This document shows, one piece after another, positions 11,267 through 23,419 of a stretch of 64,000 nucleotides of DNA. The translations under genes and the position numbers were made by a program. The stretch covers positions 6,129,124-6,193,123 of the forward strand of contig OX030970.1 of the NCBI GenBank assembly GCA_943735955.1, written 5' to 3'. The stretch's first letter is position 1. The number at the start of each line of letters is the position of its first letter. The DNA comes from Piscicola geometra (Eukaryota; Annelida; Clitellata; Hirudinida; Piscicolidae). The notes beneath the pieces are model-generated. The model was given only the letters and a program-made list of their open reading frames with translations. It did not search any database and had not been told where the DNA came from.

Positions 11267-11395
11267 GATGCGGTGTTTGCAACGTATGCATTGAGAGATG
11301 TGTACGTCATGTGAAGTGGCGCCTCTGGTACATAAGAACCATGGTTCTCAGAACCATAGTAACATGGCCTGCGTCTGTCAGGCTGTGAGTAATAT
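11267..11395 (+). repeat. Dispersed repeat, plus-strand copy
   Basis: This 130-bp segment (from GATGCGGTGTTTGC to GTCAGGCTGTGAGTAAT) is present in inverted orientation at 19836-19968 with roughly 80 percent identity by eye. No coding sense. It may be a SINE body or a piece of a larger element. Confidence 0.7.
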
Positions 11396-11604
11396 AAACC
11401 ACACTAAAATAAATATTTATAGCATTTTTATATAAGTATTAAAAGCAGCCTTATAAAACTACAAAAGAAAAAAAGCAAGAAAAAAATACATAAATTTAAT
11501 GAAACACTTCACTTGGCAACATTTGCAAACATATCAACTTAGCTGCATTCCAATTCCCAATTTCACCCCCCTCCCCCCCTATTAGAACAAAAAGACAAGG
11601 TTTT

Positions 11605-11835
11605 TGTTCTAGACGGTTTCAGAGAGAACGTCAGAAATATAGAAAAACACAGCCCTGTATTCAGAGAGGTGGACGATAAAATCAACTTCATCATTGTCGA
11701 ATCACCGTCACAACTGACAGGATTTGCTAGGATTTATACGGTTGGCTGGGTGTGCAGTAGAGTGCTCAGAAATACCATAGAGAAAAATAATTATTTTATA
11801 ATTTCGCATATAGTCCTATTTTGTGCCATTTAGTG
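11605..11835 (+). other. Possible exon, unrecognised
   Basis: After an acceptor-like TTTTTGTTCTAG one frame stays open for about 70 codons (FRENVRNIEKHSPVFREVDD, then FIIVESPSQLTGF). The composition of the first 45 codons is protein-like, but I do not recognise it and see no clear donor. It lies downstream of the metalloproteinase relic on the same strand. Very uncertain. Confidence 0.2.
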
Positions 11836-12404
11836 TTGTGAACAGCTCAATTAAATTTTAAATCTATCAAACAGTTTTTAGTAACCCCTCAAGGACATTA
11901 AAGTTTTGAAAAAAGTGTTTTTTTCAATTAAAATCTATTTTGAACTTTCTTACAAATTATATGTAAATAAAAACTTGAGACCATTTAATAAAACATTTTA
12001 AAAATATTTTTGTATACCAAGTTAGTATGAAGCTAAAAAAACAATATTAATGTTATATGAGTACACAGAAAAAAACAATGCATCTTAAGTAAGTTTAAAT
12101 ATATCAATTGTTTCTAAGTGTCAATGAAGTTGTGTGCGAGGAACAGGAATCTGTCTTCGATGATGTTCAATCACTTGAAGCTGTTCTGCATCCTTTGTTA
12201 GCACTGAGTTGTCATCCGTTGCTACCTTGACAGCACGTTCAGCACAGTCATTTACGACTCGAACGACTGCAACTATCTTTCGGCTTGTTCATAGCTGTCC
12301 TGACTCTCGCACGTATTTGCATCTGAAGACAGAAAACTATGGACGAGTTTGAGAGCAGTGAACAGGTGCATTGATCTCTGAGTAACGAAACCAGGTCTAT
12401 ATTT

Positions 12405-13160
12405 TGCCATGCCGACATGCAACGCAGCGTTAACCTGTTCTCCAGCACCTGCACAAACTTTGGTCTGACGATCAGCACAAAAAAGACTGAAGTCCTTCAT
12501 CAGCCAGCACCCGGAAAGCCCTACGTTGAGCCTAACATCACGGTCAATGGACAAAAGCTCAACACAGTGGACCGATTCACCTACCTAGGCAGTACACTAT
12601 CCCAGAGTGTCACAATCGATGACGAGGTGAATATCAGGATTGCTAGAGCCAGTTCCACCTTTGGCAAGCTATACCCTAACGTCTGGAACAGAAGAGGCAT
12701 CACCACCAAGACAAGGCTGAAAGTATACAGGGTTGTGGTGCTCCCCACACTGCTATATGCATGTGAAACGTGGACTGTATATCAACGCCATGCTAGGAAG
12801 TTGAACCACTTTCACACAACAAGCCTCAGGAAAATCCTCGGCATAAAATGGCAAGAAAAAATTCCAGACACAGTGGTACTGTCCATAGCAGGACTTCCCA
12901 GCATCTTCACCCTGCTAATGCAATTTCAGTTTTGCTGGACAGGGCACGTAGTCCGAATGCCTTCAGAAATGAGGTGCTTGGTGTCAATCTAAAGTACCGC
13001 ACAAATGGCAAACTGTTCAACCTTCGGAGGCTCCAGGAAAAAACCAAGGTTATGACAGAAATCATCAGAGACCTGCTGTTTGCTGATGAATGTGACTTCA
13101 ACACTGTCTCAGAAGCCGACATGCAACGCAGTTTCAACCTGTTGAAACTCTTTAGTCAAA
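12405..13160 (+). mobile_element. RTE-like fragment with permuted segments
   Basis: 12405-12990 encodes the RT region downstream of the active site (FGLTISTKKTEVLHQPAPGK, DRFTYLGSTLS, YACETWTVY, LRKILGIKWQEKIPD, CWTGHVVRMP). It is followed at 12977-13145 by the region that normally lies upstream of it (LFNLRRLQEKTKV, RDLLFADECDF, SEADMQRSFNLL). Both pieces share the junction text GCCGACATGCAACGCAG. The active-site FADD reads FADE, so this is a dead relic. Same family as 6.93-7.37 kb. Confidence 0.78.
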
Positions 13161-13622
13161 TTAGCCTTTAAAAATTATAAAAAATGTGAGTCTACTATAT
13201 TTCTAAATAGTTTTATTCTATAAAAAACCTTTGTTATATTCCTTTGATTGTATATTACATAAGAGGGTTAAATCGGTTGAAGGGTGTATCCCAATAAGTT
13301 GTTTATGAAAAAGAGATAAAATGGACCAATGGATCTTGAGCGGTATTTTACCCAAGGCCTATTTTGGTCATTGTCAATTTCATATAGTCTATTTCGACAA
13401 GGTTTACTATTTAGAATAAAAAATTATTTTTGATAAAATCTAATTTTTCCATATACCGCAAACATCCGCATTAAAATTACATACATTATCTTAACCATAT
13501 TACAACTCTCCAATTTACTTCAACATTCAGAAAGTAAAAGTGTGAAAACACTATTACAGCTTCACAACTAAAGTCTACATAACTTCTTCACAAAGAGGCA
13601 ACTGATGAAATTGAAAAACTCC

Positions 13623-13840
13623 CGAAAAACCTCCTCACTGTCTACACTTGGAAGGGAAACGACACCGAAAAACCTCCTCACTGTCTACACTTGGAAGGGA
13701 AACGACACCGAAAAACCTCCTCACTGTCTACACTTGGAAGGGAAACGACACCGAAAAACCTCCTCACTGTCTACACTTGGAAGGGAAACGACACCGAAAA
13801 ACCTCCTCACTGTCTACACTTGGAAGCGAAACGACATCGA
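13623..13840. repeat. 43-bp tandem repeat, about five copies
   Basis: Near-perfect 43-bp units (beginning AAAAACCTCCTCACTGTCTA). Since 43 is not a multiple of three, an open frame cycles through all three phases of the unit; no gene is implied. Confidence 0.95.
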
Positions 13841-13919
13841 ATGCTTCTTAAAGCTTCGCCATGACGTCAGAATTCTTTAAACGCAATTATCCATGAGAAA
13901 GGATCCCTAAACACCTCTC

Positions 13920-14062
13920 TCTTCTTCACCTACTCTCTCCCACCAACACCTCCATTCATCCTTTTCACCTACTTTCTCCCACCAACACCTCCATTCATCC
14001 TTTCCACCTACTCTCTCCCACCAACACCTCCATTCATCCTTTCCACCTACTTTTCACTCTTA
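13920..14062. repeat. 39-bp pyrimidine-rich tandem repeat
   Basis: About three and a half copies of a CACCTACT(C/T)TCTCCCACC + AACACCTCCATTCATCC unit. It ends 70 bp before the putative exon at 14132. Confidence 0.85.
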
Positions 14063-14131
14063 ACCCATCTCCCCTACACCATCCTTCAGGCTACTACTAC
14101 TATCACAAACAATTTCACTTACAAAGAATAG

Positions 14132-14282
14132 ATTGGCAATACCCCAAGGACTTGATTCATTGGAACTGCGTGTCGAGGGACCTCAAGGCAGTGTCCTCGC
14201 ACATGCCCTATCACGTGCAAGACATGCGACGTTCTTCTTCACCTCAGACAAGGTTTTCCTGTCCGACGGAAGCGGTCACCAG
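14132..14282 (+). other. Candidate exon, hemopexin-blade-like
   Basis: It is framed by AAGAATAG and the strong donor GTGAGC, with one leading base and then 50 open codons. The segment ATFFFTSDKVFLSDG resembles the FFFKGDKYW core of a hemopexin blade. It lies on the same strand as, and 3.4 kb after, the metalloproteinase relic, and hemopexin blades commonly follow that catalytic domain. The match is short, so this is an inference. Confidence 0.35.
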
Positions 14283-14769
14283 GTGAGCTCTTCCAGACAA
14301 CATTATACAAAATTGTTTCATTCAACTGCTTCCAACCAATTTTTCTCCTCAACTTGCAGGTTGATCCTCGTTTTACTTGTAGTTTGAGAGACTTTTTGGT
14401 TTTAGGAAAAATGCTAATAAAGAAGGGATGAGAGGGATGAGAAAGGCTTTGCCTGCAAGCGTGCACTTGCAGCTCGTCGGCCTCGGCGTTTGTGTGCTTT
14501 TGAGTTTTGTGGCTTGATGAGGAGTAGCAGGTGGTTTGTAGGTGAAGGAGAAAGCAGTGTATTGGTTGCTAGCTTGGTGCTTCAGAAAAGCAGCTGAATT
14601 GGAAACATTGAAAAACTATTAGTTTGTCATAAACTCTGCTTAATCATCTGAAGCAACATCATCATATTAATTTGTCAAAAAACCAATAATAAAAAGAATA
14701 ACAACAAATTCAAACCACAACTTTTTAGTGGCACATTTTCAACGATAAATTGTCAAAGAACTTGCCAAA

Positions 14770-15240
14770 AATGGGTAAAAGTAAAAAGTGGCATTCCCCA
14801 AGGATCAGTCTTGGGTCCATTATTATTTGTTTTATTCATCAACGATCTGCCAGAGAGAGTGAGTTCAAATATATTTATGTACGCTGATGATTGTAAAATA
14901 TATCAACAAACTAATGAAATAGAGGACCAAACAAGGCTACAAGAAGATATAAATAAAGTAGTGGAATGGAGTGTGCAATGGGCCCTCAGACTTAATCCAC
15001 ATAAATGTAAACTATTGCAAATATACAGAAATAAAAAGGAAGAAAGAGTTTATTCTATGCAGAATTATGAAGGAAGTCAGGTAGTTTTAGAAAGTATAGA
15101 GTATGAAAAAAAACTTGGTGTAATTATAGACAAGAATTTAAAATTCCATATTCACATACAAAAACAAATAAATAAAGCTAACCAATTATTAGGGCTAATA
15201 AGAAGAACTTTTAAATTTCTTGATATAAATAATTTAAAGT
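14770..15240 (+). mobile_element. CR1-like retrotransposon fragment
   Basis: It is nearly identical to 32585-33050 and encodes the RT active-site half (SGIPQGS, GPLLFVLFINDLPERV, MYADDCKIYQQ, LGVIIDKNLKFH, NQLLGLIRRTFKFL). It is cut at both ends, within codons of the conserved protein, and has no own start. Few differences from the 32-kb copy suggest the family moved recently. Confidence 0.85.
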
Positions 15241-15309
15241 CGTTAAATTTTTTATCGAATTTAAAAAAAATTAACGCATTTAGAAATTGTAATGCATTAA
15301 ATTGAACTG

Positions 15310-16700
15310 TCAGCAAGTGAACACAAACACTCTTTAAACACCAACACGGGTCGATTCGACCCATACCATTATTCAATCGCTCACTGTGTTTTTAATTGGG
15401 AAGTTATTTCGTTGTAATTTCGTGACTGTCTAATTATTTATTGACAATCTAACACACTTTTCAGATGTTAAATATCATTTATAGTTTCGGTTTTACAGCA
15501 ATATAAGATTTTTGCTAACGTTTGCGAGCGTATGGGTCGAAACGAACCATGAAATGAATAACACGAATTGAATAGCTTAAGTTAAATATTTTGGGAAATT
15601 TTTTTCACTATCAAAAAATTAGCAGTTTATTCATTCATAGTTAGCAAAATTAATACATGATGGACATTTCGACAACGTTAGACAGTTTTGTTTTAGATGC
15701 ATTTTCTGCAGCACAAACGACTACCTGTCTTGGCTGATAAGTTAAAAAGAACTTGGTGATTAGGAATAATTTTATGTTGTTTTTATCATCATTTTTTTCA
15801 TATAGCTCTGCTCTTTAAATTTTGAAAAGCTCCTTTTTCTTCACTTTTTTACGCTTAAATTCACGCCAGAAGATGAAAAGATTGAATGCGGATCGTCTAT
15901 CATATGTTGAAAAAAAATTTTTGGCTAACGCCATATTTTTTTTTCTACTAATATATACTTTTCATCCTTCTTTACATACTTATGTGGAATTTGATAGTTT
16001 TTATTGCCACATGTCATGATCAGCACCGATTGAAGCAAACTTTGTTTTTTTTGCTTCAAAAACTTCTGATATTAAATAAACAAAATCTTAAAAATTTAGA
16101 TATTAATTCACATATATTTCGTTATATTAATTGGCTTATACACAGACAACAGTCTTTGACCACAATGGTTTACCTCTACCATTATAAACCCCTATTAGGA
16201 TAGTGAAATCATTTTACAAAAGAATTAAACTCTGATAATTATTTATAAAGATATATGAAAATGGTATAAAAAATCAATAAAACTATAAAAAAATTATTTT
16301 TTCAGTGAAAAAATCGTTCAAATATGCGATGGGTCAATTCGGTATTTTTTATATTGATGTTTAAGGGTTAAGGTGGATTTTGTCCAAAGTCAATTTTGGT
16401 CGTACACCACCACGACCACCTCCAAGCCACTACATCATAATTTTGTTCAGTATAGAATTAAATTTTTATTTATAATTAATTTAGCTTTGAATTATAATTT
16501 TGTAATACCGTAAAATACCAATGTATTCGTACACTTTTAAATAATTGTTTTTTCAAATGAACGAAGTTAGAAAACTTTTTCAACTAATTACCAAAAACTC
16601 TAAATCGATAAATATTTACTTTCTTCGCATTAACATCGCTCTTTTATACCACAATTGAAATAAGTTTTTATTAGACTCTAATAATAATAATAATAATAAT
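15310..16700. other. AT-rich stretch, no gene seen
   Basis: I found no supported exon or RNA gene. Short ORFs (15822, 15982) are AT-rich and have no protein-like composition. A (TAA)n run sits at 16680-16700, followed by a palindromic TTCGACGATTAAAA / ATCGCCGAT motif also seen near 11.2 and 28.2 kb. Confidence 0.55.
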
Positions 16701-17758
16701 TAGAGCTGTTCGACGATTAAAAATTATAATCGCCGATAATCGTTCGATTAAAATTTTAATCGTGCGTTTATCTTATTTTAACGCAATATTCTTAGCATAT
16801 TTAACATTAGTATTTAATAGTATTTTAATTTTTTTTCTCCAACTGTAATAGAAATTTTATCATAATTAATTTATAAAAGTAATCCACATTTGAAAGAAAA
16901 AAAAGAATATATAAATGATAAAAAATGCAATTATCACACATCTTATTTGAGCCAGTTACTCAAGCAAAAAAGTTTTTCTACATGTGCCTTGACAAGCTGA
17001 ATAGACGTTCACATGGAACTGTAATTGCAGAAGATGACAAGAACTTTCTTGCCAGTTTCGCTCTTTCGTGTTGTTGTCACCAAACAAGTAGACAACTATC
17101 CAAGCCTACCTCAGATTCTGTTCTATAACGTTGAATGTAGAGACCGACCGAAATTCGGTTCGGTTTTGGTTTCGGCGCCGAAATTGCCAATTTTCTTAGT
17201 TTCGGCAATTTTTCGGTTTCGGCCGAATCTAATTTAACAATTTCGGCAATTTTTCGGTTTCGGCCGAAAATAATTTTGTAATTTCGGCTCAATTTCGGTT
17301 TCGGCCGAAATGGATCTCATATTTACCGAAAAACCGAAATTTTTATTTATTTATGTAGTTTATCTGATATATCTGTATTCTCAATCGAACTATGAAGTTC
17401 GGATTCGATTCTCTATTAGATATCTATTAGTTATCGTGGTTGATTGATTTATGGGTGTCATCAGACTAATTATTCGAATAACATATACAAGCATCTGGAA
17501 CAACAATCGTGTATTTGAAATTTAAGTAATTGGCATACGTTCAATGATGATATTTAACAAAACTTGTTTAAGCAAATTCTATTTCTTAAAACATTTGTTT
17601 AAAAAATGTTATTGTCAAAAGTAAGTATCTGTATATCCTCAATCGAACTTGAATTATTAAGTTTGGGTTCGATTCTCATCTCTATTAGATATCTATTAGA
17701 TGTGATGGGAAAGTTAAATGCATCTTTGGCAATGATCCAGAGGGTCGATTTATTATAG

Positions 17759-17991
<233 letters not shown>

Positions 17992-18519
17992 CAAACACAC
18001 ACACACACACACACACACACATTATTCGAATAAGATATACAAGCATGTGGAATTCTAGATATCCATGCTTTGAAAAACACTGTATATAAGTCGAAAGAAC
18101 GAGAAGATTTGGCTTCGATTAATTAATTTAAAAATAAATTGTGAGAATGTCATTGAATCCTATTTGGAAGTTTTTTACAAAATATCAGTCTGACCAAAGC
18201 AAAGCCTGTCAACAACAACAAATTTTATTTTTTGGCTTAAAATATACGCTTGTTTGGATTTACTTATTAAACTGGCATTGTCATCGTTAAATACTATTTT
18301 TTCATTTTTAATAAAAGTTGGAAAAAATTTCGGTTTCGGCTTCGGTTTCGGCCGAAAATCTGATTACAATTTCGGTTTAATTTCGGTTTCGGCCGAAAAT
18401 TGATATTCAATTTCGGCTCAATTTCGGTTTCGGCCGAAAATGGGATTTTAATTTCGGCCTAATTTCGGTTTCGGCCGAAATTAAAATATCTGTTTCGGTC
18501 GGTCTCTAGTTGAATGATT

Positions 18520-19830
18520 GACTAAGTAATGATTGAAGTATCTTCATCTTAAGAGTCTCTTGTTTGGTGGAGACAGTATAGTTTTGGAGGTTTTCTTATC
18601 TTCAACTCTTTAATTTGTTAAAGACGTTTTAAATTTTTACATTGGGGGTCTAATGATGTGGCAATTTTCAACAATTGGATATTCTGCTTAATCTTTTTTC
18701 GGCTCCAGTTAAATAAAAAAAATTTCTATTGAAACTAATGGCATAAGCTGGATCATTTTCTTAAGTGCATATTTCTTGTGTAAGACCACCAATTGCAAGC
18801 AACACTATTGAACATGTAACGTATTTTTGCCGCCCAGAAGTTCTGTTGCAAATCTAGAAGGAATAAGAAGTTTTTTGAAGAAATGCACTTTTTCCCATTC
18901 GTTTTTTGACAGTAAATTAAGAGATTGTTTGTGTTCACCTTCTGAAAATTTAGCCAACACAGCAAAAACAGTTTAATTTTGATCAATTTGAATGCATTTC
19001 AATTTTGGAATGCGTTAATTCTTCTCAATTCGTTAAAATTTTAACGGCGTTAAACATTTTAACAGGCGTTAAATGATTAATGCGTAAACTCGAAAGGTAA
19101 GTTAGATTAAAGCGCAGCTTTAGTTTTTATTAGTATACTTTTTATACTTGCTTCTTTATATTATTAGACTAAAATTTTTATAAACTTGATATTGACTTTT
19201 AATTTTTTCTAAGATCTTATTTTTGTTTAGTTACATTATTCAGAGCAATATTTTTGTGATAAACTTGCATCTTTTTTATAAAAAAAACAATTTAATTGTT
19301 TTTAATAAACCTTTTGAAAAAATAAAATCTTTGATTAAAAAATATGAAGTTAAGCGAAAAATATTAATTTTGGTAAATTAGTTTAAGTTGGGGAAAATTT
19401 TCCGTTATTTTGCTGAGTGCTAGCGAAATCTAATAAAATAATAATTTTGAAACTTTTTTCTTATATTTATTATTTTTTAAAATTTTACAAATAATGACTA
19501 TATTATTAAAATTTTTCTTGTTCGCAATAATCACCTCCATAGACATTCTAGTTTTGTAGATTCATGTACAAAATAAAAATCCAAAAAAACAATTCTTTTT
19601 TCGAAAAATGATGGTATACGAAAATTAAGGGTGTACGAAAAATTTAGTATTTTACAGTAGTTAAAATATTTTTAGTGAGCTGTGAAATTAAAGTAGTTTT
19701 GTTGAGAATAATTTATTCAGAAGTTTTATTCAAATATAATTTAGATTTTAATTGTTATAGGATTTATTTTATTCAAAAAATAGGCTTAGAATTGGTAGTT
19801 GAGGCTTAGTTGGGTGCAGAGAGCAGTTAT
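18520..19830. other. AT-rich stretch, no gene seen
   Basis: No supported coding exon. 18990-19090 holds repeated CGTTAAA/TTTAACG motifs like those near 11.2 and 28.2 kb, probably relics of one more AT-rich DNA element. Confidence 0.55.
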
Positions 19831-19835
19831 TTTGT

Positions 19836-20053
19836 CTACATTACGCACAGCCTGACAGAAGCAGGCCACGTTACAATGGTTCTTATGCACCAGAGACGCC
19901 ATTCCACCTGACATACACATCCTTCAATGCATACTTCGCAAACACCGCATCATATACACTAGGTAAATGATAGTTTATGGTTTCTCGTCAAGGATTTGAA
20001 CAGACAACCTTTGAGTCGCAAGTCCAAAATCTACCATCTAAGCCATCCTGATT
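19836..20053 (-). repeat. SINE-like repeat with tRNA-like head
   Basis: On the minus strand the head (20053 to 19985) contains an A-box-like TGGCTTAGATGG and, about 45 bp later, a B-box-like GTTCAAATCC, the internal Pol III promoter of tRNA-derived SINEs. The body (19968-19836) is the inverted counterpart of 11267-11395. A tRNA cloverleaf does not close well, so a functional tRNA is unlikely. Confidence 0.5.
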
Positions 20054-20275
20054 CTTTATTGCTAGTTGATTGCATGCTGAAAAACAGGTTGATTGAGTGC
20101 AGAGAAGATGGTTAAGGGTTCAGCCATTGAAAATACTTATTCACACCATGAACTTCGAACAGAAGCCGACATATTCATTTTATTTTTACTCAGAATATCA
20201 CACAAGTCATCAAAAGAACACCATGCAATTGCTCCTCAATAGACCATAAATGTCCATCTTTGTCCGCTGCATTCC

Positions 20276-20954
20276 TTACTTGGGAGGCACGCGATCATAC
20301 TTGGAGCCCCACACAGGCACATACTGCAGTACTGCCTTCCAGTCAGTGAAGTACAAACCTGCAGCAGCTGCTGCACCGTAGAAGAAAACCCCTGAAGGAG
20401 ACCTGTGTGCATTACTGGATGCTTTCATTTGGAACGTTAAAGCATAATGAAACATGCTAAAAATTGGAAAATTATATTTAAATTCATAAACTTAAAATAT
20501 TGAAATTATAAAATAAGTAACGGAGGCGAACGCAGAAAGGCCTAAGGTTCTTATTCTCAGTTATCCTGAACCTATTAAGTATTTATTTATTCTTTACTAA
20601 CCATATCTTCACAAGTTCCAAGTGTTTTTTCCCGAAATATCGAAAAACACTCATCGCGATTTAATCTCGGAAGAAATGACACAAGACGTAAACTTTACGT
20701 CGCAAAGCAAGGTTAAAGAAGAGGTTCGTCTATTGAACAACAGCCAAAAGTGAACTCGAAGTTACTAGCATTTGTGTACTCGTTTTATTATCTGGCACAT
20801 TCTGTGTGTTCAAAGAAAAATAGGTCAAATAAAAGTATTTAAAAATAATATGTGTCAAATGCAAACTAAATAAAAAAAATACTTATTATGTGAAAGTACT
20901 AGTAAAGCAAGTACCTGGCGTTAGGACAAAGGTTCAGCAATGCCTTGAGATCAT
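20276..20954 (-). CDS. UQCR11: Cytochrome bc1 complex subunit, UQCR11/QCR10-like (3' exons)
   Basis: Two minus-strand exons, 20915-20954 (40 bp) and 20276-20402, join in phase 2. They encode DLKALLNLCPNA, then a small-residue-rich membrane segment GVFFYGAAAAAGLYFTDW, then KAVLQYVPVWGSKYDRVPPK and a TAA stop. This follows the 6.4-kDa subunit of mitochondrial complex III: a short matrix part with a (W/C)xPxA motif, one transmembrane helix, and a TDW...L.YVP.....K tail. The family member is about 56 residues, so only the first exon is missing; it should lie above 20954, perhaps beyond the 21.1-21.6 kb tandem repeat. The acceptor TGCACACAG was chosen because it alone keeps the frame with the previous exon. 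Confidence 0.72.
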
Positions 20955-21115
20955 CTGTGATATGAAACAACAACTGAATGAGTTTCATGACATTTAAAAT
21001 AAAATATTAATTATTCCCACACAGCCAACACCCCTACACTATCACACCACGCCTCATTACACAACAAAGCATACCACACAGCAGGCCACACATAATACCA
21101 TACAGCAAGCACACA

Positions 21116-21620
21116 TAACACCACACAGCTAGCAAGCATGAGACCACACAGCAAGCAAACATCAGATCACACAGCAAGCACACATGAGATCACACAGCAA
21201 GCACACATGAGATCACACAGCAAGCACACATGAGATCACACAGCAAGCACACATGAGATCACACAGCAAGCACACATGAGACCACACAGCAAGCACACAT
21301 GAGATCACACAGCAAGCACACATGAGATCACACAGCAAGCACACATGAGATCACACAGCAAGCACACATGAGATCACACAGCAAGCACACATGAGATCAC
21401 ACAGCAAGCACACATGAGACCACACAGCAAGCACACATGAGATCACACAGCAAGCACACATGAGATCACACAGCAAGCACACATGAGATCACACAGCAAG
21501 CACACATGAAACCACACAGCAAGCACACATGAGACCACACAGCAAGCACACATAAGACCACACAACAAGAATACATGAGACCACACAGCAAGCACACATG
21601 AGACCACACAGCAAGCACAA
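21116..21620. repeat. 23-bp tandem repeat (CACACATGAGATCACACAG)
   Basis: About twenty units of a 23-mer alternating ATGAGATC/ATGAGACC + ACACAGCAAGCACAC. It may lie in the first intron of the UQCR11-like gene. Confidence 0.95.
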
Positions 21621-21782
21621 ACCATCAGAGCACTTGAGGGCTGCAGTAGACAAGGCCACCTGCACAAACTGAAAAGCCAGTTCGACTGCAAGATCTGCAG
21701 TGCTGGAAGTGTTGTGTGGTGTTGGGTGGAAGTGAGAGGTAGTGTGGTGTTGTGTGGAAGTGTAATGTATGTGTTAGTGTTA

Positions 21783-23016
21783 CAGGGGCGGATTCCAGAG
21801 AGGGTCCAAGGGGAGGGGACTCATTTTTTTATTAGTAAAAAATAGAGCGGCAAAACATCAGGACGAATGGTAATATTTTTGTTTTCACTTAATTATTCAT
21901 TAAATAAAACACTTTATGAATTGTTTTCATTTAAATCAGAATCAAAAATAGAATGCAATTTCATTTTTCCAAAAATCTTAATTGCAAATGGCTTGACTAT
22001 GCACTGTGATGAGACACAGACAGGTCTTCGCTCATACTTGCAAACTTGTTTTCAAACTCCCTCACCTAGAAATGCTCTGTTCGTTCGACACATCTCGCAC
22101 TTGGTGAGCAACGACGCTGAACACCCACCAGCTGCATTGACTTATTTCCGAATGCTCTCTTAAAGTACACCTTTGGCTCAAAATGTTTGACTCATGGTTT
22201 AAATCTGCATTATTGATCTTTTGAAATGGACCAAATAAGCGTTCGAGCGTTATCGAATATTTTTTACATTTCAAACAGAGTTTTTGGACAGTCTTTTGGT
22301 CAATTTTTTAGATAATAATTTTGTAATAATTTGTACCAGTAAAAAACCCAATTTGTTAATAAACAAAAAAATTGAATCCATATATTAATGGTAAAATTGT
22401 GATATAATGGAATTAATTTATTTGAAAAAAATTTGCAAACTATCTTCATAAGAAAAATTCAAACATGCAAAAAAAAGCTAAAGAAATTAAATGAGTTTAA
22501 AACGAGTCTCTGCTTTCCTGAATAGGCACTGATTTCTCCTACAACTTTCGAGTGAAAAACTTTTCTTGTTTAAGAAATAGATAAAAAGAACAGAGTGATG
22601 TCTGAGCGAGATTTCACTATTCATCCTAGCTAGGGACTCCGACGCTTTCAAGCTGAGCTATTTGCTCTCTTCACCAGGCAGCCCCTGTCGAGGCTGTCCA
22701 TAGCTCGTTGGAGTGCTCATGCACACAGCTCAGCGTCCCTAGCCAGCTGCATTGAAAGTCTTAACATCGGTTTCAAATCACATTATGTATGCATAAACTA
22801 CAAACTAAGACTTTTTAATGAAGACCTTTTTTCCGGTTACCCTTAAAAATAGCGCTAAAAAATATTTTGTTGGCTGCTGGGGACGGGTATTTCCTCTGTT
22901 TCCATTTATAAAAATGTATTATTTGCTTTCAAAAAAGGCTGTAAAAAATAGGGAAAAATTAGCTCTGGAGGGGAGAAGGCACGTGCCCCCAATGTCCCCC
23001 CCTGGTTCCGCCCCTG
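21783..23016. mobile_element. CAGGGGCGGA-ended DNA element, 1.23 kb
   Basis: The ends are inverted CAGGGGCGGA (left) and TCCGCCCCTG (right). GTGTTA directly abuts both ends (21777-21782, 23017-23022); extended to 8 bp the flanks differ by one base. It interrupts a GTGTGGTGTT-type repeat that continues on both sides. No transposase. Probably hAT-like, by end sequence. A related left end starts at 46320. Confidence 0.65.
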
Positions 23017-23419
23017 GTGTTATGTGGTGGATGGTATGTGGTTGAGTGTGGTGTGGTGCAGTGAGGGCATGGAAGTAGTAAATAAAGCCACTGAAATGCA
23101 CAGAGGCTGGTGTGGTGGTAGTTTGGAAAAGATAGTGGTGTTAAATAATGAAATGATGCAAGACCTGATAGCACAGTAATTGGTGGATGATGTTGATGGT
23201 GACGGAAATAACGATTAGAGATGCACCAATACCATTAATATCATGAAGAGCCGATGCCGATGCGTTTGAGTTTTTAAATATTTATTTGTAACTTTTTATG
23301 TAAATAAATCACAATGTCATAATATTTCTTTGAAATATTTCAAAAGAATTTAAAAAATGGTTACTTTATAGAAAATATTTGAAGTTGAAGAAAGATGAGG
23401 TTTGCACTCGTATCATCAG

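Noticed and set aside
19985..20053. Functional tRNA gene
   Set aside because: A- and B-box-like text is present, but the anticodon and T stems do not pair well; better explained as a SINE head.
21116..21620. Regular direct repeats resembling a CRISPR array
   Set aside because: Units are contiguous 23-mers with no unique spacers and no cas genes; a eukaryotic minisatellite.
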